DNA from: Dicaeum eximium
Lineage: Eukaryota > Chordata > Aves > Passeriformes > Dicaeidae
NCBI GenBank assembly: GCA_013396995.1
Contig: VWZP01001599.1
Location: 882,206 to 946,205, forward strand
Direction of reading: 5' to 3'
Length of the DNA: 64,000 nucleotides
Shown here: positions 29,054 through 39,145 of the stretch, one piece after another
Position numbering within the stretch: position 1 is the first letter of the stretch
How the letters are laid out: each line of letters begins with the position of its first letter
Made by a program: the position numbers and the translations under genes
The notes under the pieces: generated by a model
The model's database searches: none
The model's input: the letters and a program-made list of their open reading frames with translations, nothing else
Told to the model about the DNA's origin: nothing

Positions 29054-29221
29054 ATGGAGGACGGGGAGCGGGTGGGTGGGGAAGCCCGAGCGCCCGGCGG
29101 CGGGAATCGCTCGCCTCTGCCGGCGCAGGGGGCGGCTTGGCTCGGCTCGGCTCTGCGCGGCGCCGCAGGGGTTAAGCGCCTCCGCTCCCGGCGGGATCGC
29201 TGCCGGCGGGGAGCGGGTTAA
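29054..29221 (+). other. Candidate upstream ORF in the 5' leader (55 codons)
   Basis: An ATG at 29054 opens a 55-codon frame ending at TAA 29219-29221, 71 nt before the CTTNBP2 start codon and in a different frame from it. Its start context is weak at -3 (C) but has G at +4. It would be translated only if transcription starts upstream of 29054, which is unknown. The frame includes the G-quadruplex motif, and its stop lies in the second copy of a 13-bp repeat. The predicted peptide is Arg/Gly-rich with no recognised domain. Confidence 0.45.
29063..29081 (+). promoter_or_regulatory. Canonical G-quadruplex motif
   Basis: Four G runs of 3 or more are separated by loops of 3, 1 and 1 nt (GGGG-AGC-GGG-T-GGG-T-GGGG) on the sense strand, 212 nt before the start codon. 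Short loops favour a stable parallel quadruplex in DNA, or in RNA if this is 5'UTR. Formation is inferred from the motif only. Confidence 0.7.
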
Positions 29222-29227
29222 GCGCCT
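29169..29227 (+). repeat. Duplicated 13-bp word just upstream of the start codon
   Basis: GGGTTAAGCGCCT occurs exactly at 29169-29181 and 29215-29227, 46 bp apart start to start. The second copy ends 65 nt before the CTTNBP2 start codon. A related GGTTAAAGCGG word lies near 30133 in intron 1. These may be paired protein-binding sites in the promoter or leader, but I cannot name the factor. Confidence 0.7.
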
Positions 29228-29292
29228 GGCGGCGGCGACTTCGCCACTCGGCTCCGCACCGCGCTCCGCGCCGGAGCCGATACAGCGGGAAG

Positions 29293-29361
29293 ATGGCGAC
29301 GGAGGGAGCGAGCGGCGAGCCCGGCTCTGGCGGGCGGGAGGACTCGGCGGCCACGGCAGCG
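29293..29361 (+). CDS. CTTNBP2: CTTNBP2 coding exon 1 (residues 1-23)
   Basis: The exon encodes MATEGASGEPGSGGREDSAA plus TAA (Thr-Ala-Ala), 23 residues that align in style and length with the acidic, Ala/Gly-rich start of mammalian CTTNBP2 (MATDGAS...). The ATG has a strong context, with A at -3 and G at +4. The exon ends at GCG before a GTAATC donor, giving phase 0. No domain falls here. The start was chosen by family similarity and context; longer frames across this region in other phases are products of GC-rich composition. Confidence 0.93.
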
Positions 29362-29410
29362 GTAATCGGCCTGGCGGGAGAGGGGGGTGCGACCCAGCCG
29401 CGGCTCGGAG

Positions 29411-29434
29411 GTTCCTGCATGGCGCTGGGACGAA
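29411..29434. repeat. 24-bp word, downstream copy
   Basis: This is an exact copy of 28035-28058, 49 nt after the exon 1 donor and within the CpG island. The two copies are 1,376 bp apart and bracket the presumed promoter and exon 1. Confidence 0.9.
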
Positions 29435-31440
29435 GCGGTGCCTTGAGACCTGCCTCCGCCGCTCTGTCCCTCCGCCCTCCTGCTCCCCCGGGGCGGGACG
29501 GGGTTCGCTGTGGGACCCGCCGCCGCCGAGCCCCGTCCCGCCCCGGGCAAGAACAGAGGGAGACGCGGGCTCTCCCTCCCTGCGGCGCTCCCCCTTCCCT
29601 CAGCGGCTGCGATGGTTCTCGCCCCCATTGTTCCTTCCCGCTGCTCCGGCGCGGGGAACGGCGTGCGGCGCCCGTGAGGGGCATGGAGGGGGCTCCGCTC
29701 CCCGCCTCGGATCTCCCGCACCCACCCCCCTTTTTCCGCTGGTTCGCACAGCGAGGGGGCTGCGCCCCGGCTCTCCGGGAGGGCTGAGGTGCTGACAGCG
29801 GCTGGGGCGGCGGGACCTGTCACACCGGGGCGGGGGGGTCTGTTGCTCTTTAACCCTTTGCGGGGCCCGCGGGGCGCTTGGCTTTCGCCTGCCTCTCGTG
29901 AGGCGTCTTAGGCGCAGAGGCACCGTCCTTTTCCCCTGACCCAGTCCCCGTCCCGAGCGGCGGGTGTGGGGAGACGTCTCGGCTCCCATGGCCTGCGCCC
30001 CAGGGGCAGGATCTGGCTCTCCGCTTAAAATATCCTCAGAAGCGGAGCGGAGCCCCCTCCCTGCCGCCGTGTCCTCTCTGCGGGTGGGTGAGGCTGGGAG
30101 GGAGGCGGAGGATGCGGTGCGGTGCCAGCCCGTGGTTAAAGCGGAGGCGGCGCTCCCCTGGGCCAGCGCTGGGCTCCTCTCTCCGGCTCCGCACGACCCC
30201 AGGCAAGGCTGCAGGGCTCGTCTTCTCGGGCGCTCTGCGCCTCTGCTGCGCCGCGGCTCCTCGTCCGACCTCTGTCAGCCCGGCGGCTCTCCCTCCCTCT
30301 CCCGCTGCATCCCAGACCTGGCGTGGTCCAGCCTGTCTGGGCACTTCGCGGTGCGAACCAGCCCTAGGTACTCGCCTGGCCCACAGCCGCAGATCCAGTC
30401 AGGCTGTGGCTGCTCGGTCTCGTAGGCACATGAGAAGTCCAGGGCAGTAAAACCGCGGTGATGCCCATTCTGATTGGGATCGTTCCCGAAGGCGATCACT
30501 CCCGAAGGGAGGGACACTAGTTTCTCTGAAATTTAGGTTATTGCTAGCATTTTATTTGCTATTGTCTTGTTTACTTCCAGACAGGCACTAGTTCTTATCT
30601 GAAACCTTCTTCCGACTGTGTATGTAATTGTCCTTGTGTGTCTTAAAATCTGCACTGTTGTGGAAACTCGGTTTTCCTTTTAAAAAAACCTTACGCAGTG
30701 CATATTTATAACATCACTGTCTTTTAAAACAACGATATAACCATGGTATAAATTAATATTAAGGTAAGAATTAATAAAAGCAAGCTTAAATACTTTAAAG
30801 CCCAGGTTTTGACCAAAATTATTTATACTAAATTCTTTAATATATTCATATGAATACTGCCTTAATTTTCGGTTTTAAAACATCAAACAAGTAGCCTGTA
30901 ATCAAGTAGCACTTCAATATTGCACTGTTAGGCAGTGGAGTATAAGCCACTCATGCAATTTGGTGTTCTCATTGTGAAAGGTAGGAGGGCTAGTTCTCCA
31001 CTGCACATTCATTTTAAAATATGTTTTTAAAAGTGAAGAGATGCTAGGATGTAAACCGTGTGTTTCTCCCTAACAAAAAAAATAGCTATACTTGAGCAAT
31101 AACAAAATGTTTTAAAATTATTGCTTTCCATTTTAATTTGCTCACAGTGATTAATTTTCCTTTTATGTTTTTTTACTTACCAGTATAAACATTTTATTGT
31201 TGATTGATTTTATACTTTTACAGGAAAATAAAAAGAAAACTTCTGTGCAATGAAAATATTTTTTAAAAAATACATTTATGATACTTAAATAACTATTTTG
31301 AAGGGTTAGTATGAATAGCTTTTATTTTCTGTCTTTAAACTGGAGATACAGAATTATGAATTGGATCATCTTCTTACTATCTGGATGGCCGTAATAATTC
31401 AGATGGCTCTTATAAGTCATACTAAACTTCAACTTATAAC

Positions 31441-31519
31441 AAAATTTTTTTTTTCAGTACAGTTTTAGGTTAGGTTTTTTTGAGGTTTTGGGGGTTTTTT
31501 TCGTTTTTTTTTTTTTTAA
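31441..31519. repeat. T-rich low-complexity tract in intron 1
   Basis: Repeated runs of T (7-12 nt) are broken by short G-containing words. No transposon body is recognisable next to it. Confidence 0.8.
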
Positions 31520-34500
31520 AGTTCTCAGAATCCTGATTGCGCAAATGGTGCAGTAAAAAGCTGTGAGAACAGTATTGGTATTAGTAATGTGTTAATGTGT
31601 AAGTTTTATGCTGCAAGCAGAAAGTGTGTGGCACAGGACAGTACAATAGGGTTTCTTGATACTAAATACTGTTCTTGTGTCTTGATACACTATTAATACC
31701 ATCACTGGAAAATAAAGAGGTTTTCTGCTCTTTTTAGAAGCATTGTAGAAAAGGAAGGGAAGTGCTTCACTCCCTTTTTTACATTCACCAGGGAATTTGA
31801 CTGAAAAAGCTGAGACTGTTCTGCAGTGTGTTGCATTTAGGAACATTTAGGATAATCTTGTTAATCTGAGTTTCCTTGGATAAAGCACAGCATTTGGTGA
31901 ACCCATCACTTCTTTCCTGCAAAATACTGGTATTTTTATGGTGGCAAGGATGACAGGCAGAAATGGCAGGGGAGTGATTCTGGTCCTTTTTCATACCTGC
32001 TCAGCATGATTGCACTGAAATCACTGAAATTGTGTTGGTGCACTTGGACTAGAATTGAGAGAAAACATATGTGTGTGTTTTAAAACATCTTTGAATGACT
32101 TCCATCTGCCTAATGTCTACCAATAATGATTATATAATAGCAAGAAATAATCCAATTTGACAATCTTTTTGTTGAAGCATTGAACATCAGCCTGCTGTGC
32201 AGAGGGTTGGCTTGTCACACAGCTCCAGTGTAGATTTACCAAAGCCTGTGAAAAGCCTGTTACATCAAACATGAAGTCTGTTGAAATTATTCAGTAAAAT
32301 CTTTGGGTTTGATTTTTCTTGACCAGGGATCAAAAGCATAAATGTTATTTTCCCCTCAAAGACAGTACCTTCTGCTGTCTGTAAAGCTGTACATATAGTG
32401 GATATTGGTAGAGTGGAATCCTGACTCCACTAAAGTGAGTAAGGATGTTGCTGCAAATTGCACTGAGAATGTGTCCGTACCCCAGAGGATCACTCTGGGT
32501 TGCTGTGGGTCATGGAACAGTACAAAAAAGTTACACTACATGAAAAATTATCAATACTAAAAAAAATATATAAACTGAGAGAAATTCCATCATACTTTGT
32601 GGTGACATTGTAGGGTATTTTATGCCTAGCTTGGTGTATTCACTATCTATCAATCTGTAAGAATATTCATAGTAGAACTGCCATTCTGGTCAATATAGTG
32701 AAATGCTAAATTATGGCTTGATTGTATCAATTATATAGGCTGATTTAGATCAGTTGGAAAGATTCTTATCTGAAAACCGCTGCAAGTAGCAGAAAATGAA
32801 ACCATAGCCTTGAAAAGCAAAGACTGTATCTCTTAGTCCTAGAAAATGGTCACTTACAAAAAGACCATTAGCAACCCTGTTTCCATCTGAACACAAGTTT
32901 TCAGTGTAGCTTTACCATTCAGAGAAGTTATTTTCTTCTAGTCAGATGTGTGATGCCATTGTGTTTCAGCATGTAGGTGACATGCAGAGACAGCACAGTT
33001 CTGTCTGTTCTAGTTCTGCTTCTCCGTGGTGAGAGATTGGTCTTGATCCATCTTGCAGTGACACTTCAAACCTCCTTTCTTCCTCTCCTCCCCCTTCTCC
33101 AAACTACAGCACTGCCTTTTCTATGCCTTCTACTCCACAACCTGCAGCACTTCCTCTCTTCCTGTGTTGTGAAGATCTTTGGGGATGAGAAAACAAAGCC
33201 AAAATGTTCCTTTCTCTTCCAAATGCGGACTGTCACACTGTGTGTCATTAGAGGTGAAAGGCAGAGGTGAAAATTCTGAGCCAGATGTGTGAATGTGGCA
33301 TGGGAGGTGTAAAGCTGATGGATGCAGTAAGTTCTGTTGTTTTCCCAACTGCTTTGACTTCTTTTGTGTAAGCATTGCTTTGGCCTCAGAGATATACCCA
33401 GATAGGAATAGAGATGGAAATTGCGACAGGAAGGAAAGATCTCAGGAAGAGAGCAGTTTGCAGTCTGATTGCGCACCTACTCCTACCCAAGAAAAGGAAC
33501 AATCGATTTAAAACACCTATATAATCCTTGAACATGTAAACCAGAAGCTGTCAAGCAGGCTTAGGGAAGATGTACTGGTATATACAAATTATACACGAGT
33601 TAAAGCTTTCTCGGGCATTGTGTTTTGGTTCTCTTACAGCACAAAGTAAGGTGTAAAATTCTGGAAAACAGAGATAGCTTCAACAATGTGTACCCATATC
33701 TGTATCTAAACATATACTAATTGCCTTAGAAGTGACTTATTTGAAAGCAACTTGCTGAACAGAAATGTCCCATTAAATCTAAGAATTTAACGATTATAGA
33801 ATATTTTTGGGCCTCAATCTATATAGAAGCCTAACTTGCACTGAACTAAGAAATTAAGTATCTTTGTGGCTTTTAATAGATTGCAAAAATGTTTTGACAG
33901 CTGTGACAATATCTGGGTGTGTATAAAGGTCAGTGTCTTTGTAATTTTGGAGGGGTTGGGGGCTGGTTGTTTGGGATTTTTTTGTTGTTGTTTCCAAAAC
34001 AAATTTCCCGGCTCTGAGGTATATTTATGGTTAATGTTGAAACTGTTAAAAGTTTTGCTGTTAATTGAAGCCAAGAAAGCCCACAATAGCTAACCAAAAC
34101 CTCCCCCACATTGTTTAAAGAAAACCTTCTGATAAACCCAGAAAGCTGGGGAGGTGTGCTTGAGGAGAGCAGAATAAGTGGGTAACTTCTTGTGGTGAAC
34201 AATCCAATAAAAGTCATCGAGCTAATGGATGCTGTAATGAAATGCATATACAGTACCTTCATGATCTCTTAGGTATGACTATGAAATTTTATGAGTCTTG
34301 AGTATTAACATCAGATGATATTCTCTTCAGCAAAACATTCCATATTAGTTGGGGAGCAAATTCAATGACATTGCTTTTGCTTGAAAGATATTTCTCTGCT
34401 TTCATACCTGTTTCTCTTACTAAGAACATTCCTAAAGGTTATATGTTTTGAAGTTCATCTTGGATGTGGTGGGAAGTGGACATGCATTTTTGCATCAGAG

Positions 34501-37500
34501 AATTTCTGGTGAAGCATGGGATCACAGATTCTTACCCTGATTTCAGACTAAAGAACAAGCCTTCCACAGGCAAAGCAATAAACTGTGGTTTTCCCTGAAG
34601 TATTAGTGAATACTATGAGGATATTATAACCACTTCTTTTAGCAGTCTCTCTGTTTGCAGTTTTCTTTATTAGAAAAGGACTATGATTCATTTGACCACA
34701 TACCCACTTCCTTTTATAGTTGGTGGGGTGAAGTAAGTGGCTAGAAGGAATAACCTGTTTTAGAAATAGATTTGTGAACTTCACTGATTTTGAGTAAAGT
34801 GACTTAGGCAGCTAACTCTGGAAGGTATGGGTAGAGGTATGAATGGGGTTCAAGACACTTAAACTTAGGTGTCTATGTGTATGCACAGTATTTAATATCC
34901 TATTATAGTCAGTGGAGCCATGAACAAATAGTTGTGGTGGTGGTTAGCTGAATAGCTTTTTTGTTTGTTTGACTGGGCTGATTAGTTCTCCATTGAAAAT
35001 AAAGGGACATCAGGTACCTGGCTTGCATAGCTGGTACATTTAGGTACCTCACTTACATACATACATACAAGACACACACCTTTAGGTTTTCACTTTTAGT
35101 GACCCATATGTGATACTCTGAGGTATCCCAGCTGGACTTCTGGTACTAGTCCAGTTGGCATGGATGATTCTCCTAAGTTCTGTATCAAATCTGCCTGTCC
35201 CAGAAAAGCTGTCTCTGATTCCTGGGACATTTCAAGTCATACCAAGTAGTTCTCTATAGGAAACTAAAGAGAATTAGTGAAAATAGATAATTATACTTGA
35301 TCAGATGTGTTGTATCTGGGAAACATTTGGTGTTGTAAAACATACAAACCATGATTGTATTTCTCTGGTGCAGTTGTTTCATGGGTCTGGCAGATGTGAG
35401 GCCATCAGTATACCAGACATTTATTTTGTATAGCCTAATAAGTAATAGCTGTAGTAATAGCTCATTTTTAGAACCTTATCTGAGAAGTCTGCTTTGTGAA
35501 TCATCAAGAGGATTCTGCTGTGTATTGATGAGAACTCAACTTAAAATATATAATAAATGTAGATACGTGCCTTTCCCTTCCCTTATGAAAATACTTTTCT
35601 TTACTTTTGACAGCTTTTCCCTATGTGTCTTCTTTTCCACTGCTGCCCTTCAAGCACTCAATTATGCTCCACAGGTTTCTTCCCCAGGTCCTGGATTATT
35701 ACTCAGCTCCATCTTTTAACAATCTTTCTGAGCAAGAAGGAGCTTGTTTCCTATGGTTATTTGTGATTAATTCACAGCTAACTTGTTTTTTGCCTGTGTT
35801 ATGTTTGGGGAAAGTACAAAGTTGTGGCTTTTATTTTACCTATTTTACCTTTTACCTATGTCTTCCAGCTTCTGCTGAAGGCAGCAGAGTTTTTAACGGT
35901 TGCTATGATAGCGCAGTGAACAGCACTTTTAGTTCCCAAGGTTGCCAGTACTATCCACTGGGCTACGTCAGCAAAACCTAACTTGGCACTACCAATCTCT
36001 CACAATTTTTTTTTAAAAGTGGTGTGATGCATTTAACTGTAAAGATTTCTACTATTTCTACTCTAAATTGCTTTGCATGTGAGAAAGACTCCATTCTTTT
36101 CCCATGCCTCATGGTGACCTTCCAATTTCATCTTCTTTCTATCTTTTCCATAGGCAATGGAGGCTGGAAAACGCCTTTCCAGTTTGATCACTGCTGTTCT
36201 GAGTAGTCCTCTTGTTCAGAATTGATGGATTTTTCTTCCTTTTGGCTTGGCAGAGCTTATTTTAGTCTTCAGCAATGCTGGTATCGTTTTGCCTGTATGG
36301 TTTTTGTAGTGCACATGCAGGTAGTTGGATGAGTTTTAGCTAATTAGGAGTTTGCTCTATTGTCAGTGCACTTGCTGCCAGGCAACATACACCCCTTACA
36401 AAACTGATCTGGAAGAATAACACAGAATTTTAGAGACAGAGAGAACTGAAGCAGTGTTTTTCAAGTACTTTATTCCTACAGATCAAATAAACCAAACATT
36501 TTAAAATCTGAAAGAGGTAGAGGAAAAAGTTCTTTTGTGTTTTGGTTAAATATACAAAATATCTTCATGGGCAACATATTCCCATATCGCTGTTATAAAA
36601 CCAATACAATGGCTGGCTTGGTTACATAGTTGTTAAGTTGATGGTTAAATTTTTACAACTTGGCACTCTGCCGCAGGTATTCTAGCAAAACCCCAGATGA
36701 CACATAAGTCATGAGCTACTAATGCAGACTTTATTTTCTGGAGATCTAAGACTTAGTGCTCCACTGGAAGATGTTAGGAAGATTACTTTTTTAGATCTAA
36801 CCTGCAGTTTTTTCTATGACTTGGCCAACAGTGCTCCATCTGAATAAGAACCTGGGACAAGCCTCCTGTGACTGACATCTTGATCCCCAGAAGATGACTC
36901 GGCATGTTTGAGAGAGAGTTTTATTTCCTCATATGCTTTATCTATTCAAGTCTTTAAGACATTTTTACAGCCGTGCTTGAGAATATTTCAGAAGTTTAAA
37001 CTGTGTATTTTGGTCCAGCTGGGGTATGTTGCAGCTCCGTGAGTGCTGATTCAGAGATTTGTATGGGGAGAAGACATGGTAGAATCTTCATGCATCCTCT
37101 TGTCCTGTGTGAATGGATTCAGTGTTACTTATCCATAGATAACAAGTTGAAGATGACATTAAAGTACTGGAAAAAAGTAGTCATTCCAATTTCAGAATTT
37201 GTCAAATAAAGTTGGGGGGGGGGGAAAAAGCCTCAGTGAGCATAAAATTATTCATAAACAAGACCATCAAAATGATGGTATTCTCTTTCATCCTAAAAAA
37301 TTACTCTTTCTGTTTGCGTGTCTCTTTTGGTTGATTGTGGACAGTTTCATACTATAAAATGAGAAGGCATCAGACAAAAGCAACTGACAACAAAGGTGGT
37401 GATTCTACACAAAATGTGTAGTTGTGCTGTGGAATGCTGTGGATGCTAAAATTACATGATTCAAAAAGCAAGGGGGCAGGTTCACAGCAGAGGTGTCAGC

Positions 37501-38189
37501 TGAGGGCTGCTACATACAAAATGACAATTTCTAGCTCAGAAGGTGAACAAGCTGAAAATTGCTGGACGTTTAGAGAGTATTTCTGGGAAGTATCATTATG
37601 GGATTGTTTTGTTCTAGTCCTGATTTCAAGGCATCCCTTATTGGATGCTTTTGTAGACAGGATGCTTGGGTAAGTGGGTTTTTAGCCTCATCTGCTAGAG
37701 TTGTTTAGATATGGTTTTGCTAGTTCTTATTTCTTGTTTTTAAAATTAAAAATATAAAAAATTATTTGAATATCTTGTTGGAATGTCTTTCTGTTAAAGT
37801 TTATTTGTGTTTGTTTATATCTAACCATAAATTACTAGAGAGCACACTTAACTGCTAGTTTTTGCTGTCTTTTCTTATGTTCTAGCTCAAGGTGTACACT
37901 TGAACAAAATTTATGTAATTGCTTAATCAGATGCTTAATTAAAAATCTCATCACTGCATCACATATGTTGAAGAATGTCTTTGGTTTGTTAAGAATGGAA
38001 GAATCTGTCCATTTTTGTCTCAGGAAAGACTGCAGATATTAGATGTTTCACCTGTGTTAGACTTTTTTTGACAAAGATCTGCCTTTATACCTGTGTTATA
38101 CCTCCTGACAGACTAAATTTACTGACTTGGGCAAAAGAGTAGGATCAGGTTTCGTGTACTGTACTTTTGTGGATGCCCCTCTTAACTTT

Positions 38190-38450
38190 GTCCCTGGCTA
38201 TCAGAAGCCTTGAGTGCCTTGTCCAAAACTTCTGGAAAATTCAAATACATTAGTGTCCAGTGGATCCACTTGACCATGTGCCTGTTGACATTGTTACAGG
38301 ACTGTAGCATTGTACATAGAATTGTAAAGTGAATTTGGTTTTACAGAAGCCATGCTGATATTCCCAGTGTACACTGAGTATGTGCTCAATGATTTTTTCA
38401 TCAGTATAAACTCATTCTCCTATCTTACTCAGGGTGTCAGTCAGACCTAC
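38190..38450 (-). mobile_element. Degenerate LINE-like (CR1/L3-type) fragment, antisense
   Basis: The order of words such as AGAAGCCTTG, a later ACAGAAGCCATGCTGA and the following ATTTTTTCATCAGTATAAA stretch resembles the antisense of the reverse-transcriptase region of CR1-type LINEs as I remember it from bird genomes. The copy is old and heavily mutated, so boundaries are approximate and the family name is tentative. Confidence 0.45.
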
Positions 38451-39037
38451 ACTGTTCTTAGTAACTGTGGGGTGGAAAGATACTGTTGCTATGAGTGTTT
38501 AGTGTCTCTTAAGCCTGAACTGTTCCCTCCAGCTAAACAATTAAGACTGCAAATAAAGCATACATGTAAGAGTTCATGTCTTTTCACAAATGGTTCTTCA
38601 GAAGTTCACATCAGCCCACTGTGTGGTGGTAACTTGGTAGCTGTTTGCACAGGTGCCTTAGGTGTGCCATGGTTAAGATCCTTTCCCCCCTCTTGCCTTC
38701 CTACCTGTAGTGTGTTTCACATCTGTTGAATTGTTTCAGCCTCTGTGAAGCTGCACAAGGGAGCAAAGTCACACAGCCAGACACTTTACCATTTCACCTC
38801 TATCATTCCCGAGACTTTGCAGGACTGATCCCTTGCAACAATTTGATACAATATAATATGGAAGGGCTTTAATTTCTTCACTTAAAAAAATTATCTATTT
38901 GCTATTAGTTTGACTTTATATAGTACAAATAAAGACACCAACTTGTGACAACTATGGATGGATGCTGACACATTTGTGTTTCAAAATTAGAGTAACTATT
39001 GTACTAAATGTGTTCATCAGTGTTTTGTTTCTTACAG

Positions 39038-39145
39038 ACAAGAGAGTTTGATGTGGATAACCTGAGCAAGCCAGAACTGCGAATGCTTTTGAGTGTAATG
39101 GAGGGAGAACTTGAAGCACGAGACCTTGTGATCGAAGCCTTACGG
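39038..39145 (+). CDS. CTTNBP2: CTTNBP2 exon 2 (residues 24-59)
   Basis: This 108-nt exon encodes TREFDVDNLSKPELRMLLSV then MEGELEARDLVIEALR, near-identical to the start of the CortBP2 N-terminal domain in mammalian CTTNBP2. It is flanked by a TTACAG acceptor and a GTAAGT donor and is phase 0 at both ends, so skipping would keep the reading frame. The segment begins the N-terminal helical region, which in mammals mediates oligomerisation and partner binding. The human protein has Lys-Lys where this one has Thr-Arg at the exon start. Confidence 0.97.

Larger units (their letters stand above)
28900..30500 (+). promoter_or_regulatory. CTTNBP2: CpG island with CTTNBP2 promoter, 5'UTR and exon 1
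   Basis: This is the only long GC-rich, CpG-dense stretch in the window. It spans coding exon 1 and about 1.1 kb of the start of intron 1. Several Sp1-type GC boxes are visible, including GGGGCGGG at 29490-29497, its reverse CCCGCCCC at 29537-29544, and GGGGCGGG at 29827-29834. I saw no convincing TATA box close upstream of the start codon, which fits a dispersed CpG-island promoter. The transcription start cannot be fixed from sequence; the likely zone is about 28,930-29,200. Long reading frames inside the island on both strands reflect the scarcity of AT-rich stop codons and are not counted as genes. Confidence 0.85.
29362..39037 (+). other. CTTNBP2: CTTNBP2 intron 1
   Basis: This intron is about 9.7 kb, from donor GTAATC to acceptor TTACAG. 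The first 1.1 kb is CpG island and includes the downstream copy of a 24-bp repeat (29411-29434). The rest is AT-rich. It holds a T-rich tract near 31441-31519, a (CATA)n patch near 35054 and a degenerate antisense LINE-like segment near 38190-38450. No extra coding exon was recognised. Confidence 0.85.

Noticed and set aside
28920..29795. A 291-codon plus-strand frame and overlapping long minus-strand frames in the CpG island
   Set aside because: High GC content removes stop codons in all frames. The predicted proteins are Ala/Arg/Gly/Pro-rich without domains, and the plus-strand frame overlaps the CTTNBP2 start in the wrong phase.
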